A model generated the notes under the pieces. It had not been told where the DNA came from, did no database searches, and saw only the letters and a list, made by a program, of their open reading frames with translations. The position numbers and the translations under genes were made by a program. This document shows positions 44,970 to 54,961 of a stretch of DNA of 64,000 nucleotides, piece after piece. The stretch is from Fibrobacter succinogenes (GTDB lineage Bacteria > Fibrobacterota > Fibrobacteria > Fibrobacterales > Fibrobacteraceae). The number at the start of each line of letters is the position of its first letter. The stretch's first letter is position 1. The stretch spans positions 186,001-250,000 of the forward strand of contig NZ_CACZDK010000004.1 of assembly GCF_902779965.1 (NCBI RefSeq). Reading direction: 5' to 3'.

Positions 44970-46097
44970 TTAGTCTACGAGATCTCGTACAACACAATTT
45001 GTAGTACCATCCGCACCACAAGGCACTGGCGGCTGCACAGATACTTCAGTCCAAAATCCATTATGACAACCATAAGTAAACCCAGTCACGCAGTCTTCAG
45101 CACGCGAGCCCTCGTAAATCGGATCGCAGGCACCACAGCCGACCATTCCCGGTTCGCATCGTACATCAGAGATGTGCACGCAAATTTCGTCGCCCATGCC
45201 ATACTTTCTCCATTTTCCACCTTCGCACTTGTAACGGCCTTCAAATTTACCTTCTTCAAAGCAGGCATCGCAATATTCCAATTCGCCGCGAGCGCAATGC
45301 TGATTTTCTTCGGTCTTCTTGACTTCCCACATTTCACCATTGCAAACATAGATGACTCCATTTTCGCAGTCGGCAATTTCCTTGATGCCATTCGGCTGGC
45401 ATAGGCGATAACCACATCCACCCATGCCCGGTTTGCATTCGTCCGGCTTGATATTCAAGCATGAAACTTTTTCCCAGTTGTTGTCTTTGCATTGGTAGTT
45501 GTCGCCAGTCACGCAGTCCACAGCCGAAATTCCATTCTGATTCACGCAATTGCCTTGAGCGGTCATGCCATCGTAATCGGAAATGTGCTTGCAAGTTTCA
45601 AGCGCCTTTGAAGAGCTCGACTGCACCTTCGCCGAAGAAGAGCTAGGCGGCTTAATTACAGAGGAACTGCTCAAGCCATCGTCGCATTTGGGCGCATACT
45701 TTTCATCCTTAGAAAACTTTGTATACCATGTTCCATTTTTGCAAACAAACATGACACCAGTTTCACAGTCCTCCATTTCAGGAGTCACCGACGCATCGCA
45801 ACCCGTCATGCATTTTGTAGTGGTTATATTAGCACAAACTCCAGCGGAACTAGAGCTGGGCAGCACCTCGGACGAAGAACTTTCAACCAACGCGGAAGAA
45901 CTTTCAGCCAACGAAGAAGAGCTTTCGGCCAATGCGGAAGAGCTTTCGGTCAATGCGGAAGAACTTTCGGCCAATGAAGAATTGCTGCTATTGAAGTCGG
46001 GACCGCTAAGAGATTCGTTATCACAGGCTACGACAGCAAAAGCGGTAAGCGACGTAACGGCAAAGCCGCACAACATTTTAGTTATTTTCTTATTCAT
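44970..46097 (-). CDS. lipoprotein with Ser-rich linker and Cys-rich repeats (375 aa)
   Basis: Lipobox FAVVAC; a linker with repeated ESSSALAESSS units, then about five Cys-rich modules of the form D-C-x-x-G-x-x-Y/F-x-C-x-x-G-x-W (e.g. DCVTGDNYQCKDNNW, DCENGVIYVCNGEMW). Such modules look like small disulfide-linked binding units, likely surface-exposed. Family not recognised with certainty; repetition suggests carbohydrate or surface contact. Own terminator downstream. Confidence 0.75.
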   Translation of the reverse strand: MNKKITKMLCGFAVTSLTAFAVVACDNESLSGPDFNSSNSSLAESSSALTESSSALAESSSSLAESSSALVESSSSEVLPSSSSAGVCANITTTKCMTGCDASVTPEMEDCETGVMFVCKNGTWYTKFSKDEKYAPKCDDGLSSSSVIKPPSSSSAKVQSSSSKALETCKHISDYDGMTAQGNCVNQNGISAVDCVTGDNYQCKDNNWEKVSCLNIKPDECKPGMGGCGYRLCQPNGIKEIADCENGVIYVCNGEMWEVKKTEENQHCARGELEYCDACFEEGKFEGRYKCEGGKWRKYGMGDEICVHISDVRCEPGMVGCGACDPIYEGSRAEDCVTGFTYGCHNGFWTEVSVQPPVPCGADGTTNCVVRDLVD

Positions 46098-46257
46098 ATT
46101 TTTCTCCTTTATAAATAAAATTTCACTAAGCCCTTTACACGAGTAAAGAGTTTCATAGCCCCTATCACGACAGCTATTCAGCCTTGCTTCAGGGAGACAT
46201 TTTTCAAATCATTTTTTCGAAATTCTAATTCCTAATTCCAAAAACCTAATTCTTATT

Positions 46258-47079
46258 TTACTTCACCCATTCGATTTCACTATTAAGCACAGAGCATTTA
46301 ACAGACAAACTATTTTCTACAGGGACATGTACAATTTCAGGATAGCTATCAAGTTCGCCACAGTAGTAAAAAAGGAATCTGGACATTTCATTTGTAGATA
46401 TAGAATTGCATTTGCCCGCCGGAATATCCAAAACCTTAATCGTATCCTTAGCGATGCTTGCCACAATAAAGGCCGCCGAAGCTCCATCGCCATACACGTT
46501 GAACGTATAAAGCCCACACTTTTTATCTAAAGTTTCGTCCTTTATCGCAGTGATAATATCGGAATAATCATCGACCGCCGTCGGGAATAACTTTTCCAAA
46601 ACAACGACATTCTGCTTTACAACCTTGTGCGGCCAAGGGCCATCAAATTCCGAAACTTTGGCATCCGGCCTTTCACTGTCACCATCTCCATGGTAATCAC
46701 GCTTTGTAGACAGAACGGCATTGTCAAACGCATCCGATTTTAAATTAAGCAAGCTCAAATAATACTTCAAGGAATTTGGTTTAGCAGCGCCCTCATTGGC
46801 GAGTTTATCATCACTAGAACTACTTCCGACTTCCGGCGCATAAGTACCCGGATTTTTGGAGCTACTCGAAACTGCACGCGAACTACATGATTTTATATGC
46901 AATTCTTTAGAATCACCGCTTGAACTTGATGCGACATTCGAACTCGAAGAAACCTTTTCTGCAACTTCATTCCCTTCTTCGGAAGTGCCCATAGCGGTAG
47001 AATCGGAGCATCCGGCAAAAAGGCTCACACAAAGCAACATTGCAAAAGCAATCAGCGCAGACAAACTATACTTTTTCAT
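46258..47079 (-). CDS. lipoprotein of unknown function translationally coupled to the TIGR02147 gene (273 aa)
   Basis: Start ATG at 47079 after AAGGAGAACG; lipobox SLFAGC. Ser-rich linker (SSSSNVASSSS) then a ~190-residue domain without recognised family (LKYYLSLLNLKSDAF, PAGKCNSIS). Overlaps the end of the upstream regulator-like gene by 14 bases, so they are made together. Such pairing of a TIGR02147 protein with a lipoprotein is consistent with a regulator controlling its own surface partner; this is inference. Confidence 0.7.
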   Translation of the reverse strand: MKKYSLSALIAFAMLLCVSLFAGCSDSTAMGTSEEGNEVAEKVSSSSNVASSSSGDSKELHIKSCSSRAVSSSSKNPGTYAPEVGSSSSDDKLANEGAAKPNSLKYYLSLLNLKSDAFDNAVLSTKRDYHGDGDSERPDAKVSEFDGPWPHKVVKQNVVVLEKLFPTAVDDYSDIITAIKDETLDKKCGLYTFNVYGDGASAAFIVASIAKDTIKVLDIPAGKCNSISTNEMSRFLFYYCGELDSYPEIVHVPVENSLSVKCSVLNSEIEWVK

Positions 47080-47899
47080 TTTCGTTCTCCTTAACATTCT
47101 TGGTCAACGGGAACAATTGCAAATTAAGTCTATAAACCTGTTCAATATTCTTTTCTTCAGCAGCAATAGCAATAATCTGACGGCGGCATTCATCCAGCAC
47201 GCACCCAATTTTGCCGAACGATTCGCGCGAAAGTCCCATGGTCACTCCACTAAAATTACGTTCTTCTTTCGGGAGTTCCAAGGCAGGAGTCGCCAATTTA
47301 GACATTTGGCGGTGCATTCCGCGCAAGGCAAGCCTCGTTGCATCCGTCGAGCCTTTCACCGAAGTTTCCGATTGCACAAAGTTGCCCGCCTCCTTCTTTA
47401 GCAGGCCCGCTTTCGTGAGGAAATCAAGAGAATCGCGAACTTCTTGCGCAGAAACTTCCGGATAGCACATTTTCGCCATTTCGCCCGGAGTCGCACCCGG
47501 CATAATCGGAGCAAGCTCCCTTATCACCGAGTTACGCCACGTATCATAATACTGGAACAACTCCCCTTCGAGCGTGCGGACTTTATAGACCTTCGCAATG
47601 GCGAGCATTTCTTCGTAGGCGGCCTTTTTCTTTTCTTCCTTTTCGGCCTGGCCGAACTTGACCATCGCCCTGAAATAATCCATTTCGAAGCCCGTAAGTC
47701 CCATAGCCATGCCCGTGCGTTCCACACCGATTTTGCTCAGCTTGCTTTTGCCATCGCAAACAACCTTCATGTACGAAGGCGAACTGAACCCGGCGTTCTT
47801 GGAGAACTCTCGCCAAGAAAACGCAGAGCGCAGCTTGCGATCTTCATAAAAGTCTCGCATGAACATGCGGAAATCGGTATATTCAACAATCGGCTTCAT
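47066..47899 (-). CDS. TIGR02147-family Fibrobacter protein, probable regulator
   Basis: 277 aa from the ATG at 47899 (GGAG 5 bases upstream). Cytoplasmic, basic, with EYTDFRMFMRDFYEDRK at the start and a helix-turn-helix-like segment (SWREFSKNAGFSSPSYMKVV), as in the TIGR02147 paralogous family expanded in Fibrobacter. The rest is helical (LDFLTKAGLLKKE). The family has no proven function; DNA binding is likely. Coupled to the lipoprotein gene. Confidence 0.8.
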   Translation of the reverse strand: MKPIVEYTDFRMFMRDFYEDRKLRSAFSWREFSKNAGFSSPSYMKVVCDGKSKLSKIGVERTGMAMGLTGFEMDYFRAMVKFGQAEKEEKKKAAYEEMLAIAKVYKVRTLEGELFQYYDTWRNSVIRELAPIMPGATPGEMAKMCYPEVSAQEVRDSLDFLTKAGLLKKEAGNFVQSETSVKGSTDATRLALRGMHRQMSKLATPALELPKEERNFSGVTMGLSRESFGKIGCVLDECRRQIIAIAAEEKNIEQVYRLNLQLFPLTKNVKENENEKV

Positions 47900-48119
47900 A
47901 CTCCAAAATATAAAACCAATTTTTAGAAAAGTCAAGTATTTTATGCTACAAAAGTGCAGAAATTTTAAAAATTTCAAAGATTTTTATAAAATAGTTCACA
48001 AAAAATTTCTATATACTACACCCTGTTGCATATAGAACAACCATAAATTTCAAGCCCTCATTTTTATTCAAACAAATTCCACATTCATTTGATATATTAA
48101 CCATATCAAAGGGGGATTA

Positions 48120-49778
48120 ATGATTTACCTAAAGAACCATTTTAAGTTCAGCACGTTAACTGGGCTCGTTTTTGCGATGCTCCTTGCAAGCTGCACCGCG
48201 GACAACGGCTGCGAACCCGTCAATGCCACTCCCCCGACATCGTTCGAATTGAATCAAAGTTCATCTTCTGAATCGCCGGAATCATCCGCAGAGTTGCAGC
48301 AGTCTTCTTCATCTGAAGTAACACAGTCATCGTCATCTGAAGTAAAAATTTCCGCAAATTCATCTTCCGCACAATTGTCCAGTTCAACACTTTCATCTAG
48401 CGCCACATCATCTAGTTCTGCACCTACAACATCTAGCAATTCGAGCAGTTCTATAGCAAGCATTTCCAATACAGCGATTCCCGTGCCATACGGTTGCATC
48501 GACGACAACGAAATGAACCCTCCATACGAAAACTACGAAGACCCAGAATGTGTTGTCAAACAACTGACCCAATTCGTGGTGGACTCTCTTGTAAAGCAAG
48601 GTCTTGATTACGCTCAAGCGTTGAATACTGCAAAACTAAAACTTTATTCCGTTTTTTCCATCGACACACTTTTACAAACAACTTTATTACATTCAGCTTC
48701 AATCGGCACAGCATTATCCCTATTGATTCCTGTAGACGACGCCACATTCAAAACAAGAACCGAGTTTATCGAAGCGTTTTCAAAAGGTGAAACTTTTGAT
48801 TACGAATACAGATGCCGTGCCTATGAAAACGTTTCAACTGAAAATTTGACAAAATTCAATGAACAAACATCTCCATGGTATCAAATAACAAACAGTTATA
48901 CGTATCAAGATGCGATGCTGATTTTAAGAAATTTATGGAGATATTGCGGACAACTCCCCGTATGCAATTCCCAAAACGCAAAATTGTACAAAACATACAG
49001 TTGCCCATCCAACACCCTAGTATGCAAAGACAAAGGCAGGGATTATATCTGTTCCGTAGGCTGGACCTACAGTAGTTGGGTCGTTCTGACAGCCATGCAA
49101 ACAGAAACACACGACAAAGAATGCACCGAAAACAACACGCGTTTCCCCAGCGATTCATTCCCCAAGCAGTACTACATTTGCTACGAAGGCAATTGGTATT
49201 TATCCAAAGACAACCAAGTCGGCAAACTGCCGCAAGAATACTTCTTCAACGATAGCATTAAATATGGCTCCATGGAAGATCCGCGAGACGGCAAAAAATA
49301 CAGGACAGTCGTCTACGAGAATCAAGTCTGGATGGCAGAAAATATCAACTACTACGACGAAAACGATTCTCTTCTGGAAAAACACAGCTTATGCTCTCGA
49401 AAAATCGGCTGCAATTACGGACGTTTTTACGATGTGGACGCTGCCGCCAAAGCCTGCCCCAACGGTTGGCACTTGCCCAAAGATGAAGACGTCTTCAAAT
49501 GGACCGAAATGCCATACGACGAAGCAACTGAATATTTACCGAAGCTATTTGCTCGTTTGACGGGTGAACGCATGGCTTCTGACGAGTTTGGACTGTCTAT
49601 CTTATCGATAAATAACATTGATCCGTATGGTTGGGACCAAAACGGAGTAACTTATGGATTTTTCTGGCTCGATTCGAGAAAATATATCCGAATTTCGGAC
49701 ACCTACTCACACATCGAAAGCCAAGTTGATCCTCGAGAAAACGGCCAACTCCTCCCCGTCCGTTGCATAAAGGATTAG
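48120..49778 (+). CDS. FISUMP-domain lipoprotein with Ser-rich linker (552 aa)
   Basis: GGGGG ribosome site. Lipobox MLLASC; linker of SSSS/ATSSSSAP-type stretches to about residue 125; a middle region of ~200 residues with Cys pairs and no recognised fold (RYCGQLPVCNSQ); and a C-terminal FISUMP domain (MEDPRDGKKYRTVVYENQVW, CPNGWHLPKDEDV, ending VRCIKD). Surface lipoprotein, likely in fibre contact. Directly upstream of the GH11 xylanase (31-base gap) and possibly co-transcribed. Confidence 0.85.
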   Translation: MIYLKNHFKFSTLTGLVFAMLLASCTADNGCEPVNATPPTSFELNQSSSSESPESSAELQQSSSSEVTQSSSSEVKISANSSSAQLSSSTLSSSATSSSSAPTTSSNSSSSIASISNTAIPVPYGCIDDNEMNPPYENYEDPECVVKQLTQFVVDSLVKQGLDYAQALNTAKLKLYSVFSIDTLLQTTLLHSASIGTALSLLIPVDDATFKTRTEFIEAFSKGETFDYEYRCRAYENVSTENLTKFNEQTSPWYQITNSYTYQDAMLILRNLWRYCGQLPVCNSQNAKLYKTYSCPSNTLVCKDKGRDYICSVGWTYSSWVVLTAMQTETHDKECTENNTRFPSDSFPKQYYICYEGNWYLSKDNQVGKLPQEYFFNDSIKYGSMEDPRDGKKYRTVVYENQVWMAENINYYDENDSLLEKHSLCSRKIGCNYGRFYDVDAAAKACPNGWHLPKDEDVFKWTEMPYDEATEYLPKLFARLTGERMASDEFGLSILSINNIDPYGWDQNGVTYGFFWLDSRKYIRISDTYSHIESQVDPRENGQLLPVRCIKD

Positions 49779-49809
49779 GATATACATTCTAAAAATATAT
49801 ATTGACAAC

Positions 49810-50688
49810 ATGAAGAGGAAAATATTTGGTTTAGGAATCGCCCTCACCATGGGCTTGGCTGCAAACGCATATGCGAATAGGTGCCCTAACGCATGGCCCG
49901 CGGAGGGTGAAAACTACGCCTCAGGTACGATAGACAGTACAAACTACAGTTACGAAGTCTGGCGCGATGGCTACACAGCGTCTTTGACGTGCTACGATGA
50001 TGGCGGCTACAAAGTTTACTCCAAGGGTGCGGACGCTATCGTGCGTTTCGGGCCCAAGTTTGACGAGCCCAAAAACTTCGACCAGCATGGCAACTTTGCG
50101 GCGGACTACAAGTTCAAAACAAAAGGCGGCGGCTTCGGCACAGACTTTTATCTGGTCGGCATCCAGGGCAACACCACCGAGCCGAAAACTGAATTCTACA
50201 TCGTAGACTACTGGTTCTATGAAGACGCCGACACAACAGCCTTCGGAACCAGGATGGGCGAATTCACTGTCGATGGCGACACCTACGACATCTGGCAGAA
50301 CACCGCCAACAAGGAACCGAGAGTCCAGGGCGACATGTCGTTCAAACAGTATTTCAGCATTCGACGCACCAAGCGCGATAGCGGGTACATCGACATTACC
50401 GCCCACTTCAAGAAGTGGGAAGAACTCGGACTCAAGATGGGCAAGATAACCGATGTCATGGCGCTTGTGGAAGGATCTAAGGGAAAGGGTTACACCAGCT
50501 ATCTCACTATAGACTATTTCAACATCACCGAAACAGCAGACAGTTCGGGCGGAACGACCCCCATTTTAAAACGCGCCAGCCTGCCGCTCCTAAAGGGCAA
50601 CGCCCGCGTGTTCGATATGCAGGGCCGCTACCTCGGCACCGGCGAACAGAAGTTCAGCCCCGCCATCAAGACCGTAAAGAAGCGGTAA
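49810..50688 (+). CDS. GH11 endo-1,4-beta-xylanase
   Basis: 292 aa with a signal peptide (LTMGLAANAYA). GH11 features are clear: TEFYIVDYW with the nucleophile E128, YFSIRRTKRDSGYIDI, and LVEGSKGKG with the acid/base E221. This beta-jelly-roll enzyme cuts xylan internally. After a Ser/Gly linker comes a short C-terminal segment VFDMQGRYLGTG like the end of the GH10 protein, which probably guides export or anchoring. Both catalytic Glu are present, so it should be active. Confidence 0.9.
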   Translation: MKRKIFGLGIALTMGLAANAYANRCPNAWPAEGENYASGTIDSTNYSYEVWRDGYTASLTCYDDGGYKVYSKGADAIVRFGPKFDEPKNFDQHGNFAADYKFKTKGGGFGTDFYLVGIQGNTTEPKTEFYIVDYWFYEDADTTAFGTRMGEFTVDGDTYDIWQNTANKEPRVQGDMSFKQYFSIRRTKRDSGYIDITAHFKKWEELGLKMGKITDVMALVEGSKGKGYTSYLTIDYFNITETADSSGGTTPILKRASLPLLKGNARVFDMQGRYLGTGEQKFSPAIKTVKKR

Positions 50689-50703
50689 TTTTGCAAAAAC
50701 ATG

Positions 50704-50750
50704 GATTGCCTTGACTGAGCCAAGGCAATCTAAGCCCAATCGATTGGGTT
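50704..50750 (+). terminator. paired hairpins after the xylanase gene
   Basis: GATTGCCTTG/CAAGGCAATC (50704-50730), then CCCAATCGATTGGG (50735-50748). No strong T run, so termination is moderate. Confidence 0.6.
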
Positions 50751-50814
50751 TCCCACACAAAATGAAGTATATTGAAGAAATGTTTTTTTAGAAGAGTTTT
50801 CAATTTTAGATAAA

Positions 50815-52221
50815 ATGGTCTTACATACTAGTTTGATCAAGACGTGCGCAATTGGACTTGCCGTAGCCAGCACGTCTTTATTTACGGAGTTTTCCTATGC
50901 GTCGAACATGTATCAGCAGGACAACTGGTCTCCTGAATATGGTAGTAACACTTGGATGTATGAGGACTCGGCAGGAATCTATGAAAGGGATCCGCTCGTT
51001 GACTACCATTCAGCTAAGTTTCTCTTCATGAAACGTCGGTTCTTGGATGCCGCATACGCTTTTGGTAAAATCCAGACGAAGTACCCGTCATTCCGCTTGG
51101 TGGACCAAGCTGCTTTCTACATGGCAAAGTCCTTCGAAAACCTTCGTATGCACAAGGCAGCAAAGGCTGTCTATGAAGATGCTATCAAACGTTATCCGCA
51201 AAGTGATCAACTCGCCAAGTTCCATTTCCAGTTGATGAACATCGACTATAAGGAAGGCAAGTACAAAGAAGCTATGGACAAGTATCAGGTTATCGCTCAG
51301 AAGTACGGCAAAAGCGATGCGAAGGCGGACGCGGATTACGTTGCTGGCCAAATCAAGTTCGAACAGGGTCTCTATCGGGAATCCATTGACCTGCTCGCCT
51401 CTATTCTTCCGGGTAACGCCAACTACCTCTACGCTCGCTATACCATGGGTATCGCTTACAACCGTATGAGCAAGTTTGACGAAGCCGAAAACTGTTTCCG
51501 CGCTGTTACGGAACAGCCGGTTTCCAACAAGTCCGAACGCGACATTCAGGACGCCGCGAAGGTCAAGCTCGGTCACCTATTCTTCTCTGCAGAAAAGCCA
51601 GACATCGTTGCCGCAGCTCGGATGTATCTCCAGGTCCATAAGGAATCTCCGGTGTTCGGCGAAGCTTTGCTCGGTATTGCATGGTGTTTTGCCAAGGTCT
51701 ACAAGTTGGATGAAGCAATCAAGCCGGCCAAGTGGATTATTTCTAACCTTCCGGAATCCTTTTTCGTGCCTGAAGCCAACCTCCTAATGGGTTACTGCTA
51801 CTTCATGAAGAAAGACTTCCAGAACGCTCTTGAAGCATTGACCGAAGCTGAAAATCTCACTGAAAGGCCGATGGTGTCTGTTGCTTCTCGCGACAGTGCC
51901 CGTCAGGCCTATGACGCAATGCAGGGTCAGTTCGACTCCGTTCAGGTTATCGCCTTGGATCTAGCTCGTCAGTTGCCGACTCCGCGTGTGGAAAGCAAGC
52001 GTAAAGCTTTGCGCCCGACATTCGACAAGGTTCACCAGGCTATTGAAGATTACGCATCGTTTATGCAGAAATCAATCCAGAGTGACCGTTTCGAATCCAA
52101 CCGCAAGCGCATTTTGGAAGACGCAGGCTTTACAAAGGCTTCACCTTTCACTCGTCCTGGAGGGCCTAGTGGCAGAAAGAAGCCTGATTTTTTGGACGTT
52201 GATTTAGAAGACGATTTGTAG
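50815..52221 (+). CDS. secreted TPR-repeat protein (468 aa)
   Basis: N-terminal signal-like segment, then about 10 TPR-type helix pairs (about 60-370: e.g. FMKRRFLDAAYAFGKIQTKYP, YKEGKYKEAMDKYQVIAQKYG). These fold as a protein-binding solenoid, as in BamD/YbgF-like periplasmic assembly factors. The C-terminus is basic then acidic (KPDFLDVDLEDDL). No catalytic domain. Alone between the xylanase and parE; likely an envelope scaffold. Confidence 0.8.
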   Translation: MVLHTSLIKTCAIGLAVASTSLFTEFSYASNMYQQDNWSPEYGSNTWMYEDSAGIYERDPLVDYHSAKFLFMKRRFLDAAYAFGKIQTKYPSFRLVDQAAFYMAKSFENLRMHKAAKAVYEDAIKRYPQSDQLAKFHFQLMNIDYKEGKYKEAMDKYQVIAQKYGKSDAKADADYVAGQIKFEQGLYRESIDLLASILPGNANYLYARYTMGIAYNRMSKFDEAENCFRAVTEQPVSNKSERDIQDAAKVKLGHLFFSAEKPDIVAAARMYLQVHKESPVFGEALLGIAWCFAKVYKLDEAIKPAKWIISNLPESFFVPEANLLMGYCYFMKKDFQNALEALTEAENLTERPMVSVASRDSARQAYDAMQGQFDSVQVIALDLARQLPTPRVESKRKALRPTFDKVHQAIEDYASFMQKSIQSDRFESNRKRILEDAGFTKASPFTRPGGPSGRKKPDFLDVDLEDDL

Positions 52222-52380
52222 AACGGGATATTCGTAAAAATAACCCATTTTTGCCTGATAGAGCCCCGTTAGGTCTTGCCCTTATGTGCAGTAGATAATT
52301 TTTTATATATTTGTTTTGATTATCGAAACGAAAGGGAACCTCTAAATTTTGAGGTGATGAACATTTTAAGAGATTGATTA

Positions 52381-54225
52381 ATGGCAGCTACGAAATATAC
52401 AGAAGACAGTATCAAGTCCCTCGAATGGCATGAACATATCCGCCTCCGCCCCGGCATGTACATCGGTAAGCTCGGCGACGGACAGAGCCCGGACGACGGC
52501 ATTTACGTGCTCGTCAAGGAAATTATCGACAACTCCATCGACGAATTCGTCATGGGTGCGGGCAAGAAGATTGAAATTGATATCGACGACCACGCAGCTC
52601 GCGTACGCGACTACGGCCGTGGCATTCCTCTCGGCAAGGTCATCGACTGCGTATCGAAGATCAACACGGGTGGTAAGTACGATTCCGAAGCTTTCCAGAA
52701 GTCGGTCGGTTTGAACGGTGTGGGTACAAAGGCCGTGAACGCCCTCTCCACGAAGTTCATCGTCAAGAGTTTCCGCGACGGCCGCATGAAGCAGGCCGAG
52801 TTCTGCCGTGGCGTCCTGGTACAGGACTACAAGGAATGCGCCACCACCGAAAAGAACGGTACAGAAATCTACTTTGAACCGGATGCCGACATATTCAAGA
52901 ACTACAGATTCCTCCCGGCCTACATGGAAGAAAAGGTTTGGAACTACGCCTACTTGAACAACGGCCTCCAGCTCGTGATGAACGACAAGGTCTACACGAG
53001 CCCGAACGGTCTTTTGGACCTTTTGAACAAGCACGTGGACGATTCCATCCGCTACCCGGTGATTCACTTCAAGGGTAAGGATATCGAATGCGCGTTCACG
53101 CACGGCAACCAGTACGGCGAGCACTACTACAGCTTTGTGAACGGCCAGCACACCACGCAGGGCGGTACCCACCAGCAGGCATTCCGCGAAGGTGTCGTCA
53201 AGGGCGCCCGCGACCACTTCAAGAAGGACCTCGATCCGGCCGACGTGCGCAACTGCATCATCGGTGCAATTTCCGTGCGCATCCAGGAACCAGTGTTCGA
53301 ATCTCAAACCAAGACGAAGCTCGGTTCTACGACGGTTTCGCCGGGAGGCGCCCAGTTGCGTTCCTGGGTCGTCGATTATGTGGCAAGTCAGTTCGACAAC
53401 TACTTGCACAAGAATCCCGAAACTGAAAAGGCGCTCCTCAACCGCATCACGCAGAACGAACGCGAACGCAAGGAAATCGCAGGCATCAAGAAGCTTGCGA
53501 ACGAACGCGCCAAGAAGGCAAACTTGCACAACCGCAAACTCCGCGACTGCAAGATCCACCTCACCGACGTGAAAAACGCGCTCAACCGCGAATCGATGAT
53601 TTTCATTACAGAAGGTGACTCCGCATCCGGCTCCATCACCAAGGCCCGTAACGTGCAGACGCAGGCCGTGTTCAGCTTGCGCGGTAAACCGCTCAACAGC
53701 TTTGGCATGACGAAGAAGGTCGTCTATGAGAACGAAGAATTCAACTTGTTGCAACACGCGCTCGATATCGAAAACGGTCTCGAAAACTTGCGTTACGACA
53801 AAGTGATTATCGCGACCGATGCTGATGTGGACGGTATGCACATTCGCCTTTTGCTCATGACATTCTTCTTGCAGTTCTTCCCGGAACTCGTGGAACAAAA
53901 GCACTTGTACATCTTGCAGACGCCGCTTTTCCGCGTGCGCAACAAGCAAGTGACCAAGTACTGCTACGACGAAACCGAACGCGACAAGGCGGCCAAGGAA
54001 ATCGGCAAGACCGGTCTCGAAATCACTCGATTCAAAGGTCTTGGCGAAATCAGCCCGGAAGAATTCGGACAGTTCATCAACGAAGACATGCGCCTCGAAA
54101 CGGTCAGCATTCCGCCCGACGCAACGCTCGGCAAGATGCTGGAATACTACATGGGCAACAACACGCCGAGCCGCCAGGAGCACATCGTGCAGAACCTGAG
54201 AGCCGAAGCCGTGGAAGAATTGTAG
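52381..54225 (+). CDS. parE: DNA topoisomerase IV subunit B
   Basis: 614 aa. GHKL ATPase domain ([33 protein letters not shown]), transducer (YSFVNGQHT, with Lys in TKTKLGS) and TOPRIM domain ([25 protein letters not shown]), ending in FKGLGEI. The B subunit supplies ATP hydrolysis to ParC. Short ParE as in Bacteroidota. The partner parC lies 38 kb upstream. Terminator follows. Confidence 0.93.
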   Translation: MAATKYTEDSIKSLEWHEHIRLRPGMYIGKLGDGQSPDDGIYVLVKEIIDNSIDEFVMGAGKKIEIDIDDHAARVRDYGRGIPLGKVIDCVSKINTGGKYDSEAFQKSVGLNGVGTKAVNALSTKFIVKSFRDGRMKQAEFCRGVLVQDYKECATTEKNGTEIYFEPDADIFKNYRFLPAYMEEKVWNYAYLNNGLQLVMNDKVYTSPNGLLDLLNKHVDDSIRYPVIHFKGKDIECAFTHGNQYGEHYYSFVNGQHTTQGGTHQQAFREGVVKGARDHFKKDLDPADVRNCIIGAISVRIQEPVFESQTKTKLGSTTVSPGGAQLRSWVVDYVASQFDNYLHKNPETEKALLNRITQNERERKEIAGIKKLANERAKKANLHNRKLRDCKIHLTDVKNALNRESMIFITEGDSASGSITKARNVQTQAVFSLRGKPLNSFGMTKKVVYENEEFNLLQHALDIENGLENLRYDKVIIATDADVDGMHIRLLLMTFFLQFFPELVEQKHLYILQTPLFRVRNKQVTKYCYDETERDKAAKEIGKTGLEITRFKGLGEISPEEFGQFINEDMRLETVSIPPDATLGKMLEYYMGNNTPSRQEHIVQNLRAEAVEEL

Positions 54226-54293
54226 TTGACGCTAGCGGCGCAGTTGGCAAAACATAGGCCACAGCGCTCCGAGAACTTAGTTACTAGTTTTAG

Positions 54294-54333
54294 ATGTCAT
54301 TCTAAAGCCTTGAGCTATAGAATGACATTTTTT
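54294..54333 (+). terminator. intrinsic terminator after parE
   Basis: ATGTCATTCTA/TAGAATGACAT stem, 13-base loop, then six T. Confidence 0.85.
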
Positions 54334-54378
54334 ATCTTCTCCAAAATTCCATAATAATCTATATTTACAATGTAAAAT

Positions 54379-54437
54379 AGAGTATTTGCTCTTGTTCTCT
54401 ACTTGAAAACTAGACACTTTCAGAATACAGAGAATAA
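54379..54437. repeat. direct repeat, copy 1
   Basis: About 59 bp, including ACTTGAAAACTAGACACTTT; the second copy is at 54672-54730. See the gap entry. Confidence 0.7.
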
Positions 54438-54671
54438 GGTGAACGCTCACGTCTGCGACCGGCGTATGCCTGCCGCATCGTTTTGCTACATGGTCTATTG
54501 TTTAGTAGCAGTTTGCCTGTTTGCAAGCGGCCTTTTGGGGCGTGAGTTGTTTGTGCTTATTGTATTCGGGCAGTCTAGGCCTTCAAGTAGTAAGTGCATT
54601 CAACTCCACGCCTTTTTTTGTATCCAAAAAACGCTTGGAAAAGTCTGCAAGAACAAGGGTGAACTCTCGTT

Positions 54672-54730
54672 GAGTATCGCTCTTGTTCTTTACTTGAAAA
54701 CTAGACACTTTCACGAATACAAGGAATAAG
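54672..54730. repeat. direct repeat, copy 2
   Basis: Second copy of the segment at 54379-54437, with several single-base differences and a one-base indel. Confidence 0.7.
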
Positions 54731-54961
54731 ACAAAGACTCGCCATCGCCCGTGAATTGCGCGGGCGTAGTGTACCCTGAGCGTATTGTACCCGCTCAGGT
54801 TTTTGCGGGTGTATTGTATTCTTTCTGAAATTGTCACGCTTTTAGGCGAGGAGTGAGTCGGCTCCCCGCCCTTTCTTTTTTTGTCCGCACCCCGGCCAAG
54901 CGAATCGGCAAGAACCGCTCCCGCGAGAGTGAACTCGTTCACTTTCAACGCGGAGCGAATG

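Larger units (their letters stand above)
54334..54961. other. 628-bp gap before the restriction-modification genes, with a ~59-bp direct repeat
   Basis: No credible gene. Two copies of a segment containing GCTCTTGTTCT and ACTTGAAAACTAGACACTTT lie at about 54379-54437 and 54672-54730, about 293 bases apart and roughly 85% alike. Other hairpins: AAGAACAAG...CTCTTGTTCTT (54649-54690) and CCTGAGCG...CGCTCAGG (about 54775-54799). The repeats could mark the left border of the acquired restriction-modification block. Confidence 0.6.

Noticed and set aside
52378-54183. 601-codon minus-strand open frame
   Set aside because: Antisense to parE.
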